The notes under the pieces were generated by a model. That model was not told where the DNA came from and ran no database searches. It saw only the letters and a program-made list of their open reading frames with translations. A DNA stretch of 5,653 bases from an uncultured Eubacteriales bacterium (GTDB lineage: Bacteria > Bacillota > Clostridia > Peptostreptococcales > Anaerovoracaceae): the NCBI GenBank assembly GCA_902797405.1, contig CADBSP010000080.1, positions 1 through 5,653 of the forward strand. The letters run 5' to 3'. Every line of letters starts with the position of its first letter. Position 1 is the first letter of the stretch. Positions 1-5,640 of the stretch are shown here, one piece after another. The translations under genes and the position numbers were made by a program.

Positions 1-1
1 G

Positions 2-184
2 CATATCTCTAGGTTGGTTCAAAACCAGAAAGGCGGATTCACCTTTGCGGGAGGTTCTGTAGAAGAGGAACTGGAGGAGGCTAGAAGACACCTTGCAGCC
101 TCTTATGGGATGTCTCAGGCTACCCTTGCAGGTGGTATCATCATCACCTTCACCAATGAGATTCTGGATCTGATAGTTGGGTAA
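2..184 (+). CDS. C-terminal end of an unrecognised protein (5' end outside window)
   Basis: An open frame enters from the left edge and ends at TAA 182-184, giving 60 visible residues. The tail contains the stretch GGFTFAGGSVEEELEEARR, then a Gly/Ala/Ser-rich and hydrophobic segment (GGIIITFTNEILDLIVG) at the very C-terminus. The middle is probably an amphipathic, acidic helix. The end is hydrophobic, but too short and interrupted to be a convincing membrane span. I do not recognise the family and assign no function. The frame is preferred because the other two forward frames close within the first 60 bases and the composition is protein-like. One minus-strand frame is also open here, but it gives an unconvincing protein. 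No promoter for this gene is visible. Confidence 0.6.
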   Translation, partial: HISRLVQNQKGGFTFAGGSVEEELEEARRHLAASYGMSQATLAGGIIITFTNEILDLIVG

Positions 185-217
185 AAAAGTCAACCTACAA
201 CATGGGTTGTAGGTTGA
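183..217 (-). terminator. 12-bp perfect hairpin with U-run on the minus strand
   Basis: Bases 190-201 pair perfectly with 206-217 around the 4-base loop ATGG. Read on the minus strand, the hairpin is followed by CTTTTTT (from the A-run at 183-188), the form of a strong intrinsic terminator. On the + strand the hairpin is followed by ATATACATTAG, without a U-run. It may still stabilise or weakly terminate the transcript of the gene ending at 184, but its best orientation is minus. No minus-strand gene that would need it is visible. Confidence 0.6.
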
Positions 218-275
218 TATACATTAGGGACGGACTGATGACATTGTTTTACGTTGATAAGTTAGATGTGCATTA

Positions 276-303
276 TTGAGAGAATACTATAAAAATGTAT
301 AAT
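276..303 (+). promoter_or_regulatory. Sigma-A-type promoter for the TIR gene
   Basis: TTGAGA (276-281) and a consensus TATAAT (298-303) are separated by 16 bases. Transcription would start near 310, leaving a leader of roughly 115 nt before the preferred GTG at 427. The -10 lies inside an imperfect palindrome (288-312), which could be an operator. This is the only good promoter between the upstream stop codon and the TIR gene. Confidence 0.6.
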
Positions 304-315
304 ATCATTATACAG
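288..315 (+). repeat. Promoter-region repeat, copy 1 (imperfect palindrome)
   Basis: Bases 289-299 read ATAAAAATGTA, identical to 3799-3809. After a 2-base length difference the match continues as AT(A/G)T(C/T)ATTAT(A/G)CA. The 25 bases at 288-312 form an imperfect palindrome with TATAA/TTATA arms. AGCC(A/G)AT also follows both copies, at a slightly different distance. The repeat may be a shared operator or the trace of a promoter duplication. Confidence 0.45.
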
Positions 316-410
316 AGCCAATGAGAAGTAAAACTGCAAGAGGCGAGCGTCGGGTAGGAAAATAAGTGTGCTGTTGACCATATATGTATGGAATAAATTG
401 TGCAAAAAAA

Positions 411-418
411 GAGAGAGG
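411..418 (+). promoter_or_regulatory. Shine-Dalgarno site deciding the TIR gene start
   Basis: GAGAGAGG lies 8 bases before GTG 427-429, an ideal distance. The alternative GTG at 400 has only a GGA at 390-392 in front of it. The upstream start would also put this ribosome-binding sequence inside the coding region as Arg-Glu-Val codons. Confidence 0.55.
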
Positions 419-426
419 TTAGATAC

Positions 427-3291
427 GTGGATGATCAAAAAAGAAGTCGTTTAGCATTTAAGACTAGGGGGGACTCCTCACCAAATGGTAAGGCGAGGGT
501 TTACTATTGCGGTCACCAAAAAGACTTTGAGAAGTTCTTTGATGTAATAGCAGATGATATATTGGCACAGCAAAATGTGGTTATTTGGTATACGCAAGAG
601 CAAAGAGATGACGATGTGCCAGATATCATTGCTTTATCACAAATGCAATTGTTTGTTGTTCCTGTTACCAAAAGGTTTCTACAAGAGAGCTCGCAATGCA
701 ATATATTGGAGCTAGAATTTGCCAAGGAACAGAATATCCCGATTCTGTACATAATAGTAGAGCAAGGTATAGATGGCATTTTTGCAGAGAGGATTGGTGA
801 GCTTCAATATATAAGCAAAGTAGACTCTGACCCTACATCAATACCATACATGGAGAAACTAAATAATTATTTAGATGCAGTTCTTGTTGGCGATAAATTA
901 TCAGCACAAATAAAGGATGCATTCGACGCGTACATTTTTCTTAGTTACAGAAAAAAGGATAGGGAAGCGGCACAAGAACTTATGAAGCTAATCCATAAAA
1001 AAGACTTCTGCAGGAAAATAGCAATCTGGTATGACGAGTTTTTGATCCCAGGCGAAAACTTCAATGAAGCAATTGAAAAGGCATTAGACAGAAGTGACCT
1101 CTTTGCCATGGTTGTTACGCCAAATTTGATAAACGATGAAAACTACGTAATGCGTAAAGAATACCCCATGGCTGTTGATAAAGAGAAACCAATTTTACCA
1201 GTTGAAATGGTGGCAACAGATAGCGAGAAGTTGAAGTCTTGTTATGCTGGCATTCCTACGATTCTAACCTTTGATAAGAAAGAAAAACTGCATGATGTAT
1301 TAGTCAACGCTCTGCCAATCGCTTTGCAAACAGATGAAGAAAACTTACAACATACTTATTTTGTTGGACTTGCTTATTTGTTGGGAATTGATGTAGAACT
1401 TAATAAGGATTATGGGATTGAGATGATTACAGAGTCGGCAAATGCTGGACTTTGTGCTGCGATAAAGAAAATGGCTGAGATGTATTATTACGGAAATAGT
1501 GTTTCGCGTGACTATACTGAAGCTATAGAATGGCAAAGGAAACTCGTAGATATTTATTCTAAAAGCGCGGAGGAAACAAGAGACGAGGCAGATGTTTTTG
1601 TAACGCTCAAAGAAGTGGTGGCGCTTGGAGACATGCTATATCAAGCAGCGCGCTTAGATGAAGCTATGGATATATTTGAGAGGGCGTGTAGGGTCGGTAA
1701 GGTTTTGGCTTTCGGGACAATAGATAAAGGTGTTGTGAATAAAATGAAAACACTCTTTAAAAAGTATAGTGGGCGTAGTGAGTATTATGAGGATTCTTTG
1801 TATTATCTATGCTATTCAATAAAAATGTTACTCATAATACATGGTGAGGTTGGCATAGAATACAGCAATGAATTAAACCGTAATGCGTCATGGGTTACAG
1901 TTTTAACCGAAAACTATGGTGAAGACAAGAGTAGTGCTATTAGTTTGGAAATACAAGAAAGAGTAGGCCTTAATAATCTTGAATACGGTAATTTAGAACA
2001 AGCAGAGACTATATTCAATAAAACGTTGGAAGGATGGAGAAACTTAGCTGAGAAAAACAATGAATATGGGTATAAGTACCGCCTTGTCACCGCATATATA
2101 TATTTAAGTGAGATTGATAATGCGCGTAATAATTATATGGACTCGTTTAATCATCTAGATGATGCTTTAGAGGTATTGCGTCAACTGTACGGAGAGTATC
2201 CCGACAAAGAAGAAGTGCTGTTCAAGACAATTGAAGTGGATTATCGCAAGGGAAAGGCATGTATGTTGTTGGGGGACGAAGAAGCTGCAAGATACTATGC
2301 AGAACGTACAAATAAAAATACTAGACGCGGAGAAGAAGAAGGCTTTGTAAATGAACTTAAGAAGATCAAAGGGCTCAACCTTCTTGTGCTCGGCGATATA
2401 GAGTCTGAACAAAAAAAGATTGACTGTTACACGGAGGCGTACTCTGTATTATCGACAATAGCTGACAACTCATTATTAAGGGAAGATGCTATTAATGCTG
2501 CTGAAGCTTGCAATAAATTGGGGACTCTGAACTATCTAAAGGAAGACTATGAACAAGCAGATGAATGGTTTAAAAAAGCGAAGGGATATATGGAAGTTAC
2601 GGTTCAATTATCAAAATCAATTCGCGATGTAAGGTTGATGGCAGATTGTTACGAGAATATCTTTAGGACATCCATCAAGCGAAATAGGAGTGATGAGGCA
2701 AAAGAATACTATGAAAAAGCGCGATTTTCTAGGAAATCACTGGCCACAAGCACAAATGCGTCATATGATATCAATAAGCTAATAGAACTAGAACGCTTCA
2801 GGAGAAATGAAACTATTCCAAAAGACGTTCAAGAGAACGCATTAGGGGCTTATGTTATGGAAAAGGCGGGTGAGATAGAACTAGATGAACAAGGTTTGCT
2901 TGATGAAGTTAAGACCAAAATGGCTGAAATAGTCAATGAGTTTTGGAAGGCATACATGTTTTTTAAAAGGCGGCAGGAGGTGGGAGAACTCTCGCTCATA
3001 CTTTCAAAGAAACGTGAGGGGGAGATCAACTTATACCACATACATAAAATTGCAAATGAGATTTTAAATAATCTTGAGCCGTATTTTAAATATGATGAAA
3101 TTGCTATGCTAGTTCTTTCGTTCTGCTCTTACTATGAATTAATTAATGTTAAACGCGTAATAGGGGGAAAGAATAAGGCTATTGAAGACTTTCGAACTTT
3201 CTTTAGGTGCTTGCCATTTTGGGATAGGCCGTTATCGGAAATTGATTATTTGGGAGAATGGGTCCTGATGTACAAGTGGGTAAGTGCATAA
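427..3291 (+). CDS. Tandem-TIR, Sel1/TPR repeat protein (putative immune sensor/effector)
   Basis: Cytosolic protein of 954 residues (963 from GTG 400); no signal peptide or membrane span. Numbering is from GTG 427. Residues 1-22 are a charged tail. TIR-like domain 1 (23-156) has strands ARVYYCGH, NVVIWYT, LFVVPVT (75-81) and IPILYIIVEQ, but a short BB region and no glutamate where the catalytic one should be. TIR domain 2 (166-300) is well formed: FDAYIFLSYRKKDR, the BB loop WYDEFLIPGENF (201-212), then FNEAIEKAL, where E214 (or E217) is the likely catalytic glutamate, and AMVVTPN, EYPMA and PILPVEMV. Two Sel1-like repeats follow (about 311-374; LAYLLGIDVE, MYYYGNSVSRDYTEAIEW). TPR-like helices run irregularly from 390 to 770. 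Residues 805-954 are helical and unassigned. I recall similar gut-clostridial proteins of this size; their function is uncharacterised to my knowledge. TIR enzymes cleave NAD or make cyclic-ADP-ribose-type signals. A defence role is inferred. The gene is visibly A+T-rich compared with 4583-5479 and has its own promoter. Confidence 0.9.
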   Translation: MDDQKRSRLAFKTRGDSSPNGKARVYYCGHQKDFEKFFDVIADDILAQQNVVIWYTQEQRDDDVPDIIALSQMQLFVVPVTKRFLQESSQCNILELEFAKEQNIPILYIIVEQGIDGIFAERIGELQYISKVDSDPTSIPYMEKLNNYLDAVLVGDKLSAQIKDAFDAYIFLSYRKKDREAAQELMKLIHKKDFCRKIAIWYDEFLIPGENFNEAIEKALDRSDLFAMVVTPNLINDENYVMRKEYPMAVDKEKPILPVEMVATDSEKLKSCYAGIPTILTFDKKEKLHDVLVNALPIALQTDEENLQHTYFVGLAYLLGIDVELNKDYGIEMITESANAGLCAAIKKMAEMYYYGNSVSRDYTEAIEWQRKLVDIYSKSAEETRDEADVFVTLKEVVALGDMLYQAARLDEAMDIFERACRVGKVLAFGTIDKGVVNKMKTLFKKYSGRSEYYEDSLYYLCYSIKMLLIIHGEVGIEYSNELNRNASWVTVLTENYGEDKSSAISLEIQERVGLNNLEYGNLEQAETIFNKTLEGWRNLAEKNNEYGYKYRLVTAYIYLSEIDNARNNYMDSFNHLDDALEVLRQLYGEYPDKEEVLFKTIEVDYRKGKACMLLGDEEAARYYAERTNKNTRRGEEEGFVNELKKIKGLNLLVLGDIESEQKKIDCYTEAYSVLSTIADNSLLREDAINAAEACNKLGTLNYLKEDYEQADEWFKKAKGYMEVTVQLSKSIRDVRLMADCYENIFRTSIKRNRSDEAKEYYEKARFSRKSLATSTNASYDINKLIELERFRRNETIPKDVQENALGAYVMEKAGEIELDEQGLLDEVKTKMAEIVNEFWKAYMFFKRRQEVGELSLILSKKREGEINLYHIHKIANEILNNLEPYFKYDEIAMLVLSFCSYYELINVKRVIGGKNKAIEDFRTFFRCLPFWDRPLSEIDYLGEWVLMYKWVSA

Positions 3292-3531
3292 CGGAACGAG
3301 GAAATGCGTAGATGGTTTGAAACGCAACTATTGGTTATGGAAAACGACTATAATAAACGTAAGGCAGATGAGCTCTCTTTTATCAAAGAGAATAAAAGCG
3401 TGTATTGGTGGCATGAAGTGCCGTTTTAGAGGGTTCCCTATGAATAAGATTACATACTTCCATATTGCCATCCAGAAGTAGATGTGATAACAGGTGCATT
3501 CAGTGGTTTTTCCGGCCCCAGTAACCCATAG
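3292..3531 (+). other. Possible eroded 3' extension of the TIR gene, including a 41-codon ORF (3304-3429)
   Basis: Directly after the TAA at 3289-3291 the same frame stays open for 45 codons, to TAG 3427-3429. It encodes a protein-like sequence beginning RNEEMRRWFETQLLVMEND and ending in VYWWHEVPF. After TAG and five more codons there is a TAA (3445-3447), then 27 codons (DYILPYCHPEVDVITGAF and onward) to TAG 3529-3531. One reading is that the ancestral protein was longer and was shortened by a nonsense change, after which the rest decayed. Another is a separate 41-residue ORF from ATG 3304, but it lacks a well-spaced Shine-Dalgarno (GAGG ends 2 bases before the ATG). Chance openness cannot be excluded. 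Confidence 0.3.
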
Positions 3532-3544
3532 GGCTTAATGGGTT
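3523..3544 (+). other. Inverted repeat in the gap downstream of the TIR gene
   Basis: AACCCAT (3523-3529) pairs with ATGGGTT (3538-3544) around an 8-base loop. A GTA/TAC pair could extend the stem with a bulge. No U-run follows, so it is not a standard terminator. An overlapping alternative pairs GCCC (from CCGGCCCC, before 3520) with GGGC (3531-3534), so the two foldings exclude each other. Role unknown. Confidence 0.4.
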
Positions 3545-3583
3545 CTACGCCATATGCACTAAAGACGCATTGAAATTACAGTG

Positions 3584-3610
3584 GGCGTGGGACATTTCAT
3601 TCCCTGCGCC
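3584..3610 (+). other. Interrupted hairpin just upstream of the terminator
   Basis: GGCG (3584-3587) and GGGA (3589-3592) pair with TCCC (3601-3604) and CGCC (3607-3610), with a small internal loop and the 8-base apical loop CATTTCAT. The overlapping GTGGGC (3581-3586) is also complementary to GCCCAC (3627-3632) in the left arm and loop of the following terminator. In principle the two could act as a switch. Confidence 0.4.
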
Positions 3611-3617
3611 AGCTCAA

Positions 3618-3647
3618 CGAAAAGATGCCCACGGTGGCATCTTTTTC
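3618..3647 (+). terminator. Rho-independent terminator
   Basis: AAAAGATGCC (3620-3629) pairs with GGCATCTTTT (3636-3645) around the loop CACGGT, a 10-bp stem running into a five-base T-run (3642-3646). The A-run on the left arm makes it potentially bidirectional. It is the first good + strand terminator after the TIR gene and probably ends that transcript, leaving a 3' untranslated region of about 350 nt. Confidence 0.7.
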
Positions 3648-3768
3648 GTGGAAAGGTCAATGAAGGAATCGGACCCGGGGGGTTGGGAGACCTAATCCCA
3701 TATTGTTGCGGGAATAAAAACAGAAGGCGGGGCTTTTTGTTTCTGAAGCACAGTTTTAAGGGGTGGAA

Positions 3769-3810
3769 ATGAGTGAAATATCCAATAATATTGACCGCAT
3801 AAAAATGTAA
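3769..3810 (+). other. 13-codon ORF with strong Shine-Dalgarno (leader peptide or gene remnant)
   Basis: ATG 3769 opens MSEISNNIDRIKM and stops at TAA 3808-3810. AAGGGG followed by TGGAA precedes the ATG, the best ribosome-binding site in the whole gap. The peptide resembles the first residues of small DNA-binding regulators (MSxISxNIxRI), so it could be a gene remnant. The ORF covers the promoter at 3791-3819, so only a transcript starting further upstream could express it. Chance is possible. Confidence 0.2.
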
Positions 3811-3819
3811 TGTTATTAT
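3791..3819 (+). promoter_or_regulatory. Sigma-A-type promoter for the response-regulator operon
   Basis: TTGACC (3791-3796) and TATTAT (3814-3819) are separated by 17 bases, close to consensus. Transcription would start near 3826, giving a leader of about 40 nt before ATG 3867. The promoter overlaps the imperfect palindrome at 3797-3821 (arms GCATAA/TTATGC), a possible operator. Confidence 0.6.
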
Positions 3820-3822
3820 GCA
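3797..3822 (+). repeat. Promoter-region repeat, copy 2 (imperfect palindrome)
   Basis: This is the partner of the repeat at 288-315. They share ATAAAAATGTA exactly and then ATxTxATTATxCA with transition differences. The palindrome arms GCATAA and TTATGC are perfect over six bases, and further inner pairs are possible. Both copies lie at the spacer and -10 of a promoter that starts with TATTGA. Confidence 0.45.
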
Positions 3823-3866
3823 CGCAAGAAGCCGATAGCATTTAGCAGAGTTTTATTCCAAAAGAT

Positions 3867-4583
3867 ATGATTCGAATACTAATGTGCGACGACGAGCCTG
3901 AAGTGCTCAGGGAGTACGAGGCTAGAATTAATAAGCTCGGAGAAAAGCACGGTCTTGATTTAAGCGTTAAAACCTTTAACTGCGCGGACCAGCTTTTCTT
4001 TTATATGGAAGATGTTAATGCAGTTGTTGACATTGTCTTTTTAGATATCAGCATGCCCGAAACCGATGGAATTACAGCGGCAGTTAAACTTAGGAAGAAT
4101 GGTTATAAGGGCGAGATTATTTTCTTAACCAAACAAAGCGATAAGGCAATAAAGGGCTACGATGTTCAGGCATATCATTTTATCGTTAAAGCCGGGGAAG
4201 ATGACCCCAGCTTTGAAAGAATCTTTATAAATGTGGCAAGCCACGTCCAGAATAAAACTGCAGAATATATAACCTTTCAGGGAATAGGAGAGTCACGGAA
4301 CATAGCTATAAGGGACATTGCATATTTTTCCGTTAACAGAAGAATCGTTTCCGTCCATTATGGGAAGGAAAGCTTTGAGTTCTATTCCACCATGGAGAAG
4401 GTAGAATCGGTTATGCTGGAATACGGCTTCATAAGAGCCCAAAGATCCTATCTGGTCAATCCGGACTATATTCGTGACTTCACTGCAGAAAGCATTACCA
4501 TGCATGATGGAGAAATAATTTCTCTTTCCAGAAAAAACAGCAAACAAATCCGCGAAGCAATCAACAGAAAAAGGTCAGTATAG
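3867..4583 (+). CDS. LytTR-family response regulator (AgrA/ComE-like)
   Basis: Cytosolic transcription factor of 238 residues, the usual length for a receiver plus LytTR protein. The receiver (1-125) starts MIRILMCDDE with acidic-pocket D8 and D9. The phospho-acceptor is D60 in IVFLDISMPETDG, with T88 in IIFLTKQSD and K108 in YHFIVKAGEDD. Lys is followed by Ala, not the usual cis-Pro. The LytTR DNA-binding domain spans about 132-235 and has the family signature RAQRSYLVNPDYI (190-202) and a basic end. LytTR regulators bind pairs of short direct repeats and usually control surface, competence, bacteriocin or virulence genes. No histidine kinase is in the window. The gene overlaps the next by one base (TAG/GTG), so it probably controls the surface-protein operon it leads. 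The start fits the family N-terminus, yet no Shine-Dalgarno precedes it; initiation may be weak or use another signal. Confidence 0.95.
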   Translation: MIRILMCDDEPEVLREYEARINKLGEKHGLDLSVKTFNCADQLFFYMEDVNAVVDIVFLDISMPETDGITAAVKLRKNGYKGEIIFLTKQSDKAIKGYDVQAYHFIVKAGEDDPSFERIFINVASHVQNKTAEYITFQGIGESRNIAIRDIAYFSVNRRIVSVHYGKESFEFYSTMEKVESVMLEYGFIRAQRSYLVNPDYIRDFTAESITMHDGEIISLSRKNSKQIREAINRKRSV

Positions 4584-5479
4584 TGATGAGGGGAATGATC
4601 AAAGCAAACCTAAAGAGTAACTCAATTGGCAGAGCTTGGGTGCTTATGCTCCTTTGTTTTGCCTTGGTTTTAATTCCTGTAACAAAGGTTTACGGCGACG
4701 AGTGTCCTGAAGGGGGAGACCACGACTATGAAGTGGAGCTTGTGCAGCAGGCCACCAATACGGAGGATGGCCTAAGAACCTATACCTGCAAGAAATGCGG
4801 GTATTCCTATGATGAGGTCATAGAAAACTTTGGCCACCAGTGGAGTGAGTGGACCGTAACGGACGAGCCTCAGTGCCAGGTAACAGGAGTGGAGGAGAGG
4901 CACTGCACCAAATGCGACGGAATGGAGCAAAGATCCATTGACAGCCTGGGCCACCAGTGGGGTGAATGGGTTGAAGAAGGCGATAAGGAAGTTAGAACCT
5001 GTTTAAGAGATCCAAGCCACACTCAGGAGAGAGAGATTATCATTGTAACCGAGACAGAGGTTGTACTAGAAGAGGAGCCTCAGGAGGAAGTGATTGAGAA
5101 GCCTGAGGAGGAGGCTGCTGCTGCCCAGGAAGAAAGTAAGCAGGAGCCTAAACCTGAGGAAGTAATAGAGCTTGAGGTCATAGAAGAGGTTCAACCTGAA
5201 CTTGAAGAGGAAACGGAAGAAGACAGCGAGGATACCTTAGTAGCCATGATTAATACTACCGGTACACTTACAGAAGAAATTGAAGAGGCGAAAAGGCCTC
5301 CTAAAAGATCGTGGACAGAGGACTGGACCCCGGCAAATACTGCTGTAGCAACGGGAGGGGGTTTTGTTGTACTGGGTCTTGGAGCCTTATTGTTCACCGG
5401 TTATATTTCCCCATGGCTTTGGATTTTAGCCAAGCGCCGTAAGAAGAGAGAAGAAGCCCAAAGGAGAATGTACGCATGA
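4583..5479 (+). CDS. Exported membrane-anchored surface protein with Cys/GHxW repeats and acidic stalk
   Basis: Predicted 298-residue protein of unknown function. A basic N-terminus and hydrophobic core (about 18-34) form a signal peptide, with likely cleavage after KVYG (residue 38). Residues 41-150 carry two related units: CKKCG (C69, C72) with GHQWSEW (84-90), and C98, C108, CTKC (C108/C111) with GHQWGEW (123-129), plus C140. Such cysteine-pair/Gly-His-x-Trp repeats recur in clostridial surface proteins. They could bind metal or form disulfides, but neither is shown. Residues 157-237 are a very Glu-rich, Pro-containing stalk. A membrane span (about 256-283) and a basic tail (KRRKKREEAQRRMYA) place the repeats outside and the C-terminus inside. 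No LPxTG sortase motif is present. GTG 4583 was chosen because AAGG (4571-4574) lies 8 bases before it; ATG 4586 is possible. It overlaps the regulator gene upstream and the small membrane gene downstream. Confidence 0.85.
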   Translation: MMRGMIKANLKSNSIGRAWVLMLLCFALVLIPVTKVYGDECPEGGDHDYEVELVQQATNTEDGLRTYTCKKCGYSYDEVIENFGHQWSEWTVTDEPQCQVTGVEERHCTKCDGMEQRSIDSLGHQWGEWVEEGDKEVRTCLRDPSHTQEREIIIVTETEVVLEEEPQEEVIEKPEEEAAAAQEESKQEPKPEEVIELEVIEEVQPELEEETEEDSEDTLVAMINTTGTLTEEIEEAKRPPKRSWTEDWTPANTAVATGGGFVVLGLGALLFTGYISPWLWILAKRRKKREEAQRRMYA

Positions 5480-5640
5480 ATATGATTATGATAGTAGAGA
5501 TAGTAATAATCGCTGCTTTTCTTTTGGCCGGACTCATAACATGGCTGGTTCTTCGCCATAAGCTGAAGGAATATGACGGAATGGGCCAGGTAAAAAGGAT
5601 GGACGAGGAGGGGAAAGAGCCTCCAAGAATCGTTTTATGA
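5476..5640 (+). CDS. Small single-pass membrane protein
   Basis: A 54-residue protein starting MNMIMIVEIVIIAAFLLAG. One membrane span covers about residues 3-26, followed by a charged, probably cytoplasmic tail (RHKLKEYDGMGQVKRMDEE, ending PPRIVL). AAGGAG at 5461-5466 lies 9 bases before the ATG, an excellent ribosome-binding site. The start overlaps the stop of the surface-protein gene in an ATGA arrangement, which indicates translational coupling. The family is not recognised. Its position suggests a partner or accessory of the surface protein, for example a small subunit of the same envelope complex; that is inference. Confidence 0.75.
   Translation: MNMIMIVEIVIIAAFLLAGLITWLVLRHKLKEYDGMGQVKRMDEEGKEPPRIVL

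Noticed and set aside
321..365. 14-codon ORF (MRSKTARGERRVGK) in the TIR gene leader
   Set aside because: It has no convincing ribosome-binding site and is too short to judge; it is probably chance.
374..397. TTGACC followed by AATAAA as a second promoter for the TIR gene
   Set aside because: The spacing is only 12 bases and no acceptable -10 lies 16-18 bases downstream.
3284..3481. 65-codon + strand ORF overlapping the end of the TIR gene
   Set aside because: It starts with GTG without a good ribosome-binding site, the product is Cys/Lys/Arg-rich and not protein-like, and the TIR gene's own frame is more convincing over the same bases.
3715..3745. Hairpin around AGAAGGCGGGGCTTTTT as a second terminator
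   Set aside because: The G-rich part has no complementary C-rich arm. The possible stem is A/T-only with mismatches, so it would be weak despite the T-run.
3581..3772. 63-codon + strand ORF in the gap
   Set aside because: It runs through the hairpins and the terminator, is rich in Cys, Arg, Gly and Trp, and has no Shine-Dalgarno. It is best explained as non-coding structured sequence.
5326..5350. TPANT before the C-terminal membrane span as a sortase sorting signal
   Set aside because: It does not fit LPxTG or common variants, and the span with a long basic tail is simply a membrane anchor.
4772..5397. Minus-strand ORFs opposite the surface-protein gene
   Set aside because: They are shadows of the repeat and Glu-rich coding sequence; the + frame has a signal peptide, repeats and coupled neighbours.
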